62,598 nt of DNA from assembly GCA_910584345.1 (NCBI GenBank), contig CAJTZX010000018.1, positions 1 through 62,598 of the forward strand, read 5' to 3'. A program made the position numbers and the translations under genes. The notes under the pieces were generated by a model. The model saw nothing but the letters and a program-made list of their open reading frames with translations. It did no database searches and had not been told where the DNA came from. Source of the stretch: an uncultured Eubacterium sp. GTDB taxonomy: Bacteria > Bacillota > Clostridia > Lachnospirales > Lachnospiraceae. This document shows, in pieces, positions 42,981-50,058 of this stretch. How positions within the stretch are numbered: the stretch's first letter is position 1; every line of letters begins with the position of its first letter.

Positions 42981-43670
42981 TTATGGTTCCAATGCTTTAG
43001 TAAATGCGCGTGTAATCAGCTGCGGCCTGGTAATAATGGAGCCGACGACGACGCAAAATGCCCCCAGTTCAATGACCCGTTTTGCTTTTTCCGGAGTGTC
43101 GATATTTCCTTCAGCGATTACGGGATGTTTCGATTTGCTTATGATCTGGCGTAAGATCATAAAATCGTCTGCTTCGATGCGAAGCCCTTTGCTCTGCGGC
43201 GTATAGCCTACCATGGTCGTCCCGATAAAATCAAAACCGAGACTGTCTGCGTATAGCGCTTCTTCTACGGTAGAACAGTCAGCCATCCATAGCTGGTTTG
43301 GATATTTTTCTTTCATACTGCTGAAAAAATCTGCCAGACTTAATCCGCCCGGACGCAGACGTGCGGTAGCATCGACTGCGATGATTTCCGGTTGTACTTC
43401 CATCAGTTCGTTTACTTCCTTTTCGGTGGGAGTGATGTAGATGCTGCTGTCTTCATAATCCCGCTTTACGATGCCGATGATCGGAAGATCAACCTGTGAC
43501 TGGATTTCACGGATATCTTCTTTTGTGTTGGCGCGAATGCCAAAGGCTCCGCCTTCTTTTGCGGCCAGTGCCATGCGGCCCATGATGAAAGAAGAATGCA
43601 GCGGTTCGTCAGGTAAAGCCTGACAGGACACGATCAGCTTTCCTTTCATCTGTGTTACTTTTTCGTTCAT
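42981..43670 (-). CDS. nanE: N-acetylmannosamine-6-phosphate 2-epimerase
   Basis: About 229 residues of the NanE family: MKGKLIVSCQALPDEPLHSS, GAFGIRANTKEDI, LPIIGIVKRDY, ITPTEKEVNEL, and IAEGNIDTPEKAKRVIELGA. It turns ManNAc-6-P into GlcNAc-6-P. ATG 43670 lies eight bases after AAGGAGG; GTG 43679 overlaps that site and is rejected. It is first in the minus-strand operon. Confidence 0.93.
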   Translation of the reverse strand: MNEKVTQMKGKLIVSCQALPDEPLHSSFIMGRMALAAKEGGAFGIRANTKEDIREIQSQVDLPIIGIVKRDYEDSSIYITPTEKEVNELMEVQPEIIAVDATARLRPGGLSLADFFSSMKEKYPNQLWMADCSTVEEALYADSLGFDFIGTTMVGYTPQSKGLRIEADDFMILRQIISKSKHPVIAEGNIDTPEKAKRVIELGAFCVVVGSIITRPQLITRAFTKALEP

Positions 43671-43696
43671 TGCAATCACCTCCTTGGTTTATGTAC

Positions 43697-43724
43697 AGTA
43701 TAGCGGTTGTGAAAGGAAATTCAA
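43697..43724 (-). promoter_or_regulatory. Sigma-A promoter of the nanE-nagA operon
   Basis: On the minus strand TTGAAT (43724-43719) and TATACT (43702-43697), spacing 16. The rest of the 428-base divergent gap to nagB is AT-rich. It holds a TATAAT at 43997-44002 that may serve nagB, and presumably the operator of the RpiR protein. Confidence 0.8.
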
Positions 43725-44097
43725 GCGGTTTGGAAGGTTCTGAAAGTACTTGTGATTGTTTTTTCATCTGCTGAATACTTTGTTAAAATTCGGGACTGGG
43801 TTTTGGCACAATTGCACAAAACTTTTGGAGGTTCTTTCGAAGAAATTTATTGAAATTCCTTTTAAAATATGTATACTAATAGTAGGAGACTGTACAAATT
43901 TATAAAACTTATTTTATTTTCTGTATTTGTTTTCAAAATATGTCCGAAAATACTTTCTTTCTTGAATTTGTTTTTATTATAAATTTTTAGCATACTTATA
44001 ATAAGAAACTTCAGTGAAAGAAATCTGTTGGGGGAGAATTTCATCGAGGAACATTAGCTTCCATTAAGAAAACTTTAATGAAGAAAAGGAGAACAAA

Positions 44098-44826
44098 ATG
44101 AACATTTACAAAACAAAAAATTATGAAGAAATGAGCCGCAGAGCGGCAGCAATACTTTCTGCACAGGTAATTTTAAAACCGAATTGCGTACTTGGACTTG
44201 CTACTGGCTCTTCACCGGTTGGGCTGTATGAGTGCCTTGTAAAACAATATCAGAATGGGGAGCTGGATTTTTCGAAAGTGACTTCTGTAAATTTGGACGA
44301 GTACAAAGGACTTGCTCCAGACCATCCGCAGAGCTATCGTAAATTTATGGACAGCCATTTATTCGATCACATTAATATAGATAAAACACATACGTTTGTC
44401 CCGAATGGATTGGAGGAAGACAGCGATAAAGCGTGCAGAGACTATGACCGGTTCATTGAGCAGACAGGCGGCGTGGATCTGCAGCTGCTTGGCCTTGGCA
44501 ATAATGGACATATTGGCTTTAATGAACCTGGTGAAACATTCCAGTGCGGGACCCATTGCATAGAACTTACACAAAGTACGATAGAAGCAAATAAGCGATT
44601 TTTTGCCAGCGAAGCAGAAGTGCCGCGCTATGCATATACGATGGGAATACGCGGCATTATGTGTGCAAAGAAAATTCTGCTGATCGTAAGCGGCAAGGCA
44701 AAGGCAGAAGCTTTAAAAGCTGCACTGTATGGTCCTGTCACACCAAAAGTACCTGCATCGGTGTTGCAGCTGCACCCGGATGTAGCAGTTGTGGCGGATG
44801 AAGAAGCAATGCAGCTGATTTCATAG
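44098..44826 (+). CDS. nagB: Glucosamine-6-phosphate deaminase
   Basis: The 242-residue protein has LGLATGSSPVGLYE (phosphate loop), SVNLDEYKGLAPDHPQSYRK with the catalytic aspartate, and GLGNNGHIGFNEPGETF. It converts GlcN-6-P to Fru-6-P and ammonia. It is divergent from nanE, which closes the path from sialic acid to glycolysis. RBS AAAAGGAGAAC. Confidence 0.95.
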   Translation: MNIYKTKNYEEMSRRAAAILSAQVILKPNCVLGLATGSSPVGLYECLVKQYQNGELDFSKVTSVNLDEYKGLAPDHPQSYRKFMDSHLFDHINIDKTHTFVPNGLEEDSDKACRDYDRFIEQTGGVDLQLLGLGNNGHIGFNEPGETFQCGTHCIELTQSTIEANKRFFASEAEVPRYAYTMGIRGIMCAKKILLIVSGKAKAEALKAALYGPVTPKVPASVLQLHPDVAVVADEEAMQLIS

Positions 44827-44933
44827 ACATTTTTACAAAACCTGACATCATTTGCAAAAGATACCGAAAAAAATGCGGTATATTCCAAAACACTTCCAAA
44901 AACAATTCGGTTTTGCTAAGATAAGTGCATGTG

Positions 44934-45167
44934 GCAGCCGCTTTGTTACAGTTCCTTCCGGTTTTGCTCAGCCCGCTTTGTACCGGAAGGAGGCTGTAAC
45001 ACCGTTTGTAATATGCGGCTGTTAAATAAGCACCTTATGTGAGCATCTGAATTTCACACGCGTCGTTGCAATTACTCAATGCAGCCACTACTTACTACCA
45101 CGTTCTAGCCCCCATCTTACCCTGTGCAAATTTATCTGTTGTTCCTAAGGCGCTTATTTAACAGCCG
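44934..45167. other. Highly structured intergenic region, candidate ncRNA or MITE
   Basis: Two nested structures. GTTACAGTTCCTTCCGGT (44945-44962) pairs with ACCGGAAGGAGGCTGTAAC (44982-45000). Then a 22-base arm at 45016-45037 pairs with 45146-45167 with one mismatch, enclosing 108 bases. GCAGCCGC at 44934 can also pair with GCGGCTGT at 45015, so the stems compete. No coding frame is convincing. The gap 44827-45303 otherwise holds only the terminator at its right end. Confidence 0.5.
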
Positions 45168-45238
45168 TAAAACGGGCCTGAAGCGTGGATAGGGCAGGTT
45201 TGACTGCCACTGCTTATTCAATTATGTTTTCCTGAATG

Positions 45239-45287
45239 AAAAGTGCAAAGCCTGTTGAATCGTCAGTCTGCTTTACACTTTTTATTT
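45239..45287. terminator. Bidirectional terminator
   Basis: AAAAGTGCAAAGC (45239-45251) pairs with GCTTTACACTTTT (45270-45282), one mismatch, with a T tract to the right on plus and an A/T tract on the left. It ends the minus-strand 82-residue-frame gene and could end RNA from the structured region. Confidence 0.75.
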
Positions 45288-45303
45288 TGAGGTTATGTGC
45301 TTG

Positions 45304-45489
45304 TTATTCCTTTATTCGATCAAGTTCTGTAAGGTTTATACCGGATGCGGTTAAAATAACTTTTAATGTAATGTAGCGTTCTTTCATTGCTTTATATACA
45401 TTTGATTCTTTATCATCTACTAAAGTCATAAACCGCTGCAATCTGTCAAATTCTTCTACATTCTTTTGCATTTGTTCTTTTTCTGTCAT
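45304..45489 (-). CDS. Small hypothetical helical protein
   Basis: About 61 residues (MTEKEQMQKNVEEFDRLQRF, then KAMKERYITLKVILTASGIN), predicted helical, of no family I recognise. The ATG at 45489 follows GGAGGT by eight bases; the longer start at 45552 has no site. Confidence 0.55.
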   Translation of the reverse strand: MTEKEQMQKNVEEFDRLQRFMTLVDDKESNVYKAMKERYITLKVILTASGINLTELDRIKE

Positions 45490-45551
45490 GTCCATTACCT
45501 CCATAATCTCCACTGATTTGTAATTGATGCGGTTGTTTCCTGACATTGTCA

Positions 45552-45866
45552 TTATAACGTATGTGGGCAGCAGTGTAAAGGGTATAGCATCATAGAAAAA
45601 CTGTCAAATCTCTTTTCATGAAAAGTGATACGCCATTCAATATCGTGCTGAACAGGTTCAAAATGTAGCGAAGAACACGCAGAACAAAGTTTCCCATGCT
45701 GATTTCCACCAAACACAAGTGCAGTCGGGCCGTCTGCTCCGCCTATCATGCCAATACAGGCAACATCGTTGACTGCGGAAGGTGAAAATAAATCCTTTGA
45801 AGGCGAAATTTCAAGGGGTTTATCTCCTTCATCGCAATCACTGATCAGGGGCAACGAATTTTGCAT
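45552..45866 (-). CDS. Small protein with IGMIGGADGPTA motif
   Basis: The 104 residues contain CIGMIGGADGPTALVFGG, which matches the signature loop of sodium-translocating decarboxylase beta subunits, but the protein has none of their membrane helices. Such motif-only small proteins occur in Lachnospiraceae genomes; the function is unknown to me. It starts inside the 3' end of the next gene upstream (29-base overlap), suggesting coupling or, less likely, a frameshifted single protein. The C-terminal part (FHEKRFDSFSMMLYP) is not recognisable. Confidence 0.5.
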   Translation of the reverse strand: MQNSLPLISDCDEGDKPLEISPSKDLFSPSAVNDVACIGMIGGADGPTALVFGGNQHGKLCSACSSLHFEPVQHDIEWRITFHEKRFDSFSMMLYPLHCCPHTL

Positions 45867-46368
45867 TGGCGTTCATATCTGGATCAGAAATGTCTTCGGT
45901 GTATTTGATTTTGCTATAATCAAAGCTTTCCTGCAAGCTGTGAAGATACTGCCACGGATTTTCTATTGGTGATAGGTTTAGCTTTCTCCTAATTTCTGAG
46001 ATGAGCGTTTTCACTTCGTCTGTAGGTGTATGTTCTGTCAAAAATGCGCGGAGCTGATTTTCTTTCCATTGCCATGCCTGCTCCAAAGCTGCTGCATTTC
46101 CGCAGACAAGTAGCAGCCGCAGGAGAGCTTCAAAATTTTCTGCAATGGGATGCACATAATTCGGCGCACTGTTCATTGGACTGACCGCAAAGATCATGTT
46201 ACCAAAGCCGTGGACGCGGCAGTAGTGTATGCCGTCTACTCCCGCCCATCCAATGATGGAGGCGCCTTTCGGTGTGCAAAAGTATGAGGTATTGTCTTCT
46301 CTCGTTTCAATTCCGAGTGGTGCAAGGCTGACGCCGAGTCGTAAAAATTTCTGATAAAATTTATCCAT
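45838..46368 (-). CDS. Conserved hypothetical protein, 176 residues
   Basis: It starts MDKFYQKFLRLGVSLAPLGI and contains FCTPKGASIIGWAGVDGIHY and VHGFGNMIFAVSPMNSAPNY, suggesting an alpha/beta domain with a helical C-terminus (residues 90-150). I do not recognise the family. The presence of an overlapping partner with the GGADGPT motif recalls small immunity-like gene pairs, but this is only a guess. Confidence 0.6.
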   Translation of the reverse strand: MDKFYQKFLRLGVSLAPLGIETREDNTSYFCTPKGASIIGWAGVDGIHYCRVHGFGNMIFAVSPMNSAPNYVHPIAENFEALLRLLLVCGNAAALEQAWQWKENQLRAFLTEHTPTDEVKTLISEIRRKLNLSPIENPWQYLHSLQESFDYSKIKYTEDISDPDMNANAKFVAPDQ

Positions 46369-46421
46369 AGGAATTCCTCAGTACAATATTTCTTGAACAG
46401 TCTTTTTCTGTATATTGCAAT

Positions 46422-47447
46422 TTATAACAATTGTATCCCATGCTTTGCACACATTTGTGCCATATCTGGTTTCCAAATGGAGCACTGTACTTCTCCAATA
46501 TGTGCTTTCCGCAGGAAGAACATACAGATTCGTGACTGTCCAATGCCTCCGCCGATCGTATACGGCAGTTGTTTGTTTAAAATCGCTTTTTGAAATGGCA
46601 GTTCTCCACGCTGCGGACAGCCGGCTTTTTTTAGCTGATCGGATAAAGCTTTTTCATCTACGCGGATTCCCATAGAAGACAGTTCCAATGCGATATCAAG
46701 CACAGGATAATAAACTAAGATATCGGCATTCAACGACCAGTCGTCATAATCCGGTGCACGTCCGTCATGTTTTTCGCCGGAAGCCAGTTTATCCCCAATC
46801 TGCATCAGGCAGACAGCGCCTTTTTCTTTTGTAATATGGTATTCACGTTCTTTTGGCGTCTGATTTGGATACAGATCTTCTAACTGCTGGGTAGTAAGAA
46901 AATAAATATCATGTGGCAGTATTTCATGAATATAATCGTACTGTACGGCCATATATTTTTCTGTTTTCCGCAGTACCTTATAAACCATCTTTACTGTTTC
47001 CTGTAAATATTCCATCGTGCGGTCTTCTTTTGTAATGACCTTTTCCCAATCCCATTGGTCTACAAAGATCGAGTGGATATTGTCAGTTTCTTCGTCGCGG
47101 CGAATGGCATTCATGTCAGTATACAGTCCTTCGCCAGCCGAAAATCCGTATTTGTGCAGTGCAAACCGTTTCCATTTGGCCAGAGAATGTACGACTTCTG
47201 CGTTTTGGCCATTCATTTCTTTGATATCAAAGGCAACTGGACGTTCTACGCCGTTTAAGTTGTCGTTAAGTCCGGATTCCGGTGTGACAAACAGTGGTGC
47301 AGATACACGGGACAGATTCAGTGTCAGTGAAAGCAGGTTTTGGAAAAAGTCTTTCACCGTTTTAATTGCGATCTGTGTATCATGCAAATTTAATTCTGAT
47401 TGGTATTGCTCTGGTATTAATAAGTGTTCCATAAGTAGATGCCTCAT
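46422..47447 (-). CDS. asnA: Aspartate-ammonia ligase (asparagine synthetase A)
   Basis: The 341-residue class II synthetase-like protein has TLNLSRVSAPLFVTPESGLN, ERPVAFDIKEM, VDQWDWEKVI, GDKLASGEKHDGRAPDYDDW and the C-terminal TIGGGIGQSRICMFFLRKAH. It makes free asparagine from aspartate, ammonia and ATP. Two in-frame ATGs (47447 and 47432) are both possible. Its upstream region is taken up by a 101-bp inverted-repeat element whose end supplies a possible -35 box. Confidence 0.94.
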   Translation of the reverse strand: MRHLLMEHLLIPEQYQSELNLHDTQIAIKTVKDFFQNLLSLTLNLSRVSAPLFVTPESGLNDNLNGVERPVAFDIKEMNGQNAEVVHSLAKWKRFALHKYGFSAGEGLYTDMNAIRRDEETDNIHSIFVDQWDWEKVITKEDRTMEYLQETVKMVYKVLRKTEKYMAVQYDYIHEILPHDIYFLTTQQLEDLYPNQTPKEREYHITKEKGAVCLMQIGDKLASGEKHDGRAPDYDDWSLNADILVYYPVLDIALELSSMGIRVDEKALSDQLKKAGCPQRGELPFQKAILNKQLPYTIGGGIGQSRICMFFLRKAHIGEVQCSIWKPDMAQMCAKHGIQLL

Positions 47448-47487
47448 TCTTTCCTTAAAATTTTAATATGATATAAACTGGTATTAA

Positions 47488-47588
47488 GGAACTGTTCAAA
47501 AATAACTTTTCATATTGCTTGTTTTTTTCTCTGATAGCGGCGGTCAAAAATTCTGCGCACTATTTAAAAGTTATTTCTGAACAGTTCC
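47488..47588. mobile_element. 101-bp MITE-like element with 23-bp terminal inverted repeats
   Basis: The left end 47488-47510 (GGAACTGTTCAAAAATAAC...) and right end 47566-47588 are inverted repeats with 22 of 23 matches. About 55 bases lie between. No target duplication is obvious. It lies in the asnA upstream region, and its left end contains TTGAAC on the minus strand. Confidence 0.55.
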
Positions 47589-47625
47589 GAACTTGCCATA
47601 TCGTTATATGATTTGAGAAATAAAG

Positions 47626-47657
47626 GGAACAGCTCTATGGGTGATCTGAACTGTTAC
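47626..47657. repeat. 32-bp palindromic repeat, copy C
   Basis: Left arm GGAACAGCTC (two mismatches), middle ATGGGTGATCT, right arm GAACTGTTAC. It overlaps the stop codon of the hydrolase gene at 47635. Confidence 0.6.
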
Positions 47658-48309
47658 AAATAAAGTCATGGATATAGGGATACAGCTTGTCGCTATGGAT
47701 AATGTAACTCCCATGATCTTCTCCGGGAATGATGATAAGCTGCGAATATGGAAGCTTTTCAGCGATCAGTTTCGTATGCGCAGATTTAATAATATCATGT
47801 TCTCCGGCAAGTACCAGCACTGGTATATGAATCTTTGCGAGCACTACCGGCCTGATATTCGGTTCTTCCAGCATCATGCGGTCTAGCGGACTGCCGCTTT
47901 TTTTATAGTGTTGTTTTATTTTATGCAGGAATGTCCGCTTCATGCCACGCGGGTTTAAATTTGCGCCGCTTATGATCATCCGGCTGATCAGACCTGGATA
48001 ACGCAGAGCAAGCAGCAGACCGATGATACCGCCGTCACTGAATCCGAACAAAATGGGAGACTTGATTTCTAAAGCGGCTATCAGCTGTGCGATGTCTTCG
48101 GTCATACCGAGATAACTGTATTCCTCTGTAGGATTACTGGCACCATGTCCTCGGCTGTCAATGGCATAGATGGTATATGCTTTTGAAAGGAGGGGGATCA
48201 GGGCATCAAAAATCGTGTGATCTTCACCGTTTCCATGCAGCAAAAGCAAAGGCGGGCCTTCGCCTGTCTTTTCATAGAATAAGATTTGGCGATTAATATG
48301 AATATACAT
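47635..48309 (-). CDS. Alpha/beta hydrolase
   Basis: The 224-residue protein has the oxyanion region LLLLHGNGEDHTIFD, IDSRGHGAS, the nucleophile serine in LFGFSDGGIIG, the acid in VLAGEHDII and the histidine in IPGEDHGSY. The substrate is unknown; an esterase or peptidase are both possible. RBS GGAAAGG. Its last codons lie in palindromic repeat copy C, which may have replaced the native C-terminus (NSSDHP). Confidence 0.85.
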   Translation of the reverse strand: MYIHINRQILFYEKTGEGPPLLLLHGNGEDHTIFDALIPLLSKAYTIYAIDSRGHGASNPTEEYSYLGMTEDIAQLIAALEIKSPILFGFSDGGIIGLLLALRYPGLISRMIISGANLNPRGMKRTFLHKIKQHYKKSGSPLDRMMLEEPNIRPVVLAKIHIPVLVLAGEHDIIKSAHTKLIAEKLPYSQLIIIPGEDHGSYIIHSDKLYPYIHDFICNSSDHP

Positions 48310-48452
48310 TGAAAGATCCTTTCCGAATTATCATTTATAATAATATTCAATAAAAACGACTGTTCATAACTGTAATTTACTTTATCATAATGTACTGTAT
48401 ATTTCAATCCGCAAAAGTGAAATAATGGGTGAAAATGTTTATAAAATATCAC

Positions 48453-48482
48453 TTGAGCAAGTACTATATTCTATGTTATCAT
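48453..48482 (+). promoter_or_regulatory. Possible promoter of the HD-GYP regulator
   Basis: TTGAGC at 48453-48458 and TATCAT at 48477-48482, spacing 18; a moderate match. Confidence 0.45.
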
Positions 48483-48535
48483 AAACCAAACAGCATAAGA
48501 CAAACCGAAAAAGATGATAGGAGTGAAACAATTCT

Positions 48536-49639
48536 ATGGAGAGGAATATCATTTTAATTGCAGACGATCAGGAAATTAATCGTGAAATATTAAAGGTTAT
48601 TTTTGAGGAGCAGTACGAGATTTTAGAGGCAGCAGACGGCGTCCAGGCGATAGATTTGATTGCAGCGCGTCATGATGAGATCGTTCTTGTTTTTCTGGAT
48701 CTTTTAATGCCGGAAAAGTCGGGCCTGGATGTATTGGCCTATATGACGGATCAAGGATATATGGACGTGATTCCGGTCATTATGATTACAGGGGAAGCGA
48801 CAGCGGATACAGATGAAAAAGCTTATGAGTACGGCGTTTCTGATATTATTTACAAACCGTTTGCACCAAAAGTGGTGATGCGGCGTACGATGAACTTGAT
48901 AGAATTATTTGCGCATAGAATTAATATTGAGCGCAAGTTGGAAAAACGTACGAAGCAGTTAATGGAGAGCAAGCAAAAGTTAGAAAAGAGCAATGAGTTT
49001 TTGGTAAATGCACTAAGTTCCGTTGTCGAATTTCGGAGCCTGGAATCTGGAGAACATATTCAAAGGGTGAAATATCTGACCAAAATTATGTTAAAGTATG
49101 TCAGAAAGTATTACCCGAAGTATCAGCTTACCAAGGAGCAGGTGAGTTTGATTGTAAACGCCTCCGCATTGCATGATCTAGGAAAGGTCGCTATTCCTGA
49201 CAGTATTTTGCTAAAACCGGGCAGACTGACCGAGGAAGAGTTCGAAGAGATGAAAAAACATACGATTTATGGATGCGAGCTGTTAGAGCAGTTCAAACAG
49301 GAAGAAACGGAGTTTTATCAATACTGTTATGATATCTGCCGCTATCATCATGAGCGTTTTGACGGAAGAGGCTATCCGGATCATTTATCTGGAGATGATA
49401 TTCCGATCTGGGCGCAGGTAGTATCGGTTGTAGATGTGTTTGACGCGCTTGTCAGTAAGCGTGTTTATAAGGAACCTTATGCAGAAGACGAGGCGATTCG
49501 TATGATTTTTGATGGCGAATGCGGGGTGTTTTCACCGGTTATTCTGGATTGCTTTAGACTGGCAAAATATGAACTGGTGGAGGCTGCAGAGGAAAAGCTT
49601 TCTTTTGCAGACGGTGAAATGGAAGTAATGGAAAAATAA
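48536..49639 (+). CDS. Response regulator with HD-GYP domain (probable c-di-GMP phosphodiesterase)
   Basis: The 367-residue protein has a receiver at residues 1-125 (LIADDQEIN, phospho-acceptor in VFLDLLMPEKSG, K in IIYKPFAPK), a coiled linker (130-160), and an HD-GYP domain (165-345) with the HD pair in ALHDLGKVAIPD, KHTIYGCELL, HHERFDGRGYP and VDVFDAL. The metal-binding residues are present, so hydrolysis of cyclic di-GMP is expected. No sensor kinase is nearby. RBS GATAGGAGTG. Confidence 0.93.
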   Translation: MERNIILIADDQEINREILKVIFEEQYEILEAADGVQAIDLIAARHDEIVLVFLDLLMPEKSGLDVLAYMTDQGYMDVIPVIMITGEATADTDEKAYEYGVSDIIYKPFAPKVVMRRTMNLIELFAHRINIERKLEKRTKQLMESKQKLEKSNEFLVNALSSVVEFRSLESGEHIQRVKYLTKIMLKYVRKYYPKYQLTKEQVSLIVNASALHDLGKVAIPDSILLKPGRLTEEEFEEMKKHTIYGCELLEQFKQEETEFYQYCYDICRYHHERFDGRGYPDHLSGDDIPIWAQVVSVVDVFDALVSKRVYKEPYAEDEAIRMIFDGECGVFSPVILDCFRLAKYELVEAAEEKLSFADGEMEVMEK

Positions 49640-49716
49640 GAAAATAAAGCAGAAAGATATTTTTGCTTAAGAAAAAATGGAAAACAGATTTTTGAGGTAC
49701 AATTTTATTTTTTTGC

Positions 49717-49745
49717 TTGCATTAAAAAAATGGTTGTGATAAGAT
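49717..49745 (+). promoter_or_regulatory. Promoter of the T-box-aspS-gatCAB operon
   Basis: TTGCAT at 49717-49722 and TAAGAT at 49740-49745 with 17-base spacing, about 30 bases ahead of Stem I. Confidence 0.6.
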
Positions 49746-49782
49746 AAGTTTCATCAAATTGAAGATATGTAAATGCAAAGAA

Positions 49783-50020
49783 GGAGACTCTTATTTTCAG
49801 AGGCCGACAGGAATACGGCGTCACCGACTGAGAGCGCTGTTTGGAAGAGGAAACAAAGGGAACACTCCGGAGCAGATCAGCTGAAACAAAGTAGGTTGGT
49901 ACGTTGTGCGCGTTAAGTACAAAGAGTGGAGTTATGCAGATAACTCAAGGCGGGTGGTACCGCGGATTAGGTTATGCCTTTTTCGCCCCGGAATACAAAA
50001 TCAGTATTCCGGGGCTTTTT
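49783..50020 (+). promoter_or_regulatory. T-box leader of aspS-gatCAB, probable tRNA-Asn specifier
   Basis: The T-box core TGGTACCGCGG lies at 49955-49965 in AAGGCGGGTGG context. A terminator follows: GCCCCGGAATAC (49985-49996) pairs with GTATTCCGGGGC (50004-50015), then five T. GGAG at 49783 pairs with CTCC at 49865-49868 as base of Stem I. The bases just before that strand are AACA, the usual place for the specifier codon plus its following purine, so AAC (Asn) at 49861-49863 is read. Uncharged tRNA would favour antitermination. Confidence 0.8.
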
Positions 50021-50058
50021 GTATACAGCTCCGGAATCATAAAAAGGAGTGTATGAAT

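Noticed and set aside
49906..50058. Extended N-terminus for aspS
   Set aside because: This stretch is the T-box antiterminator and terminator; a strong ribosome site and ATG follow at 50059.
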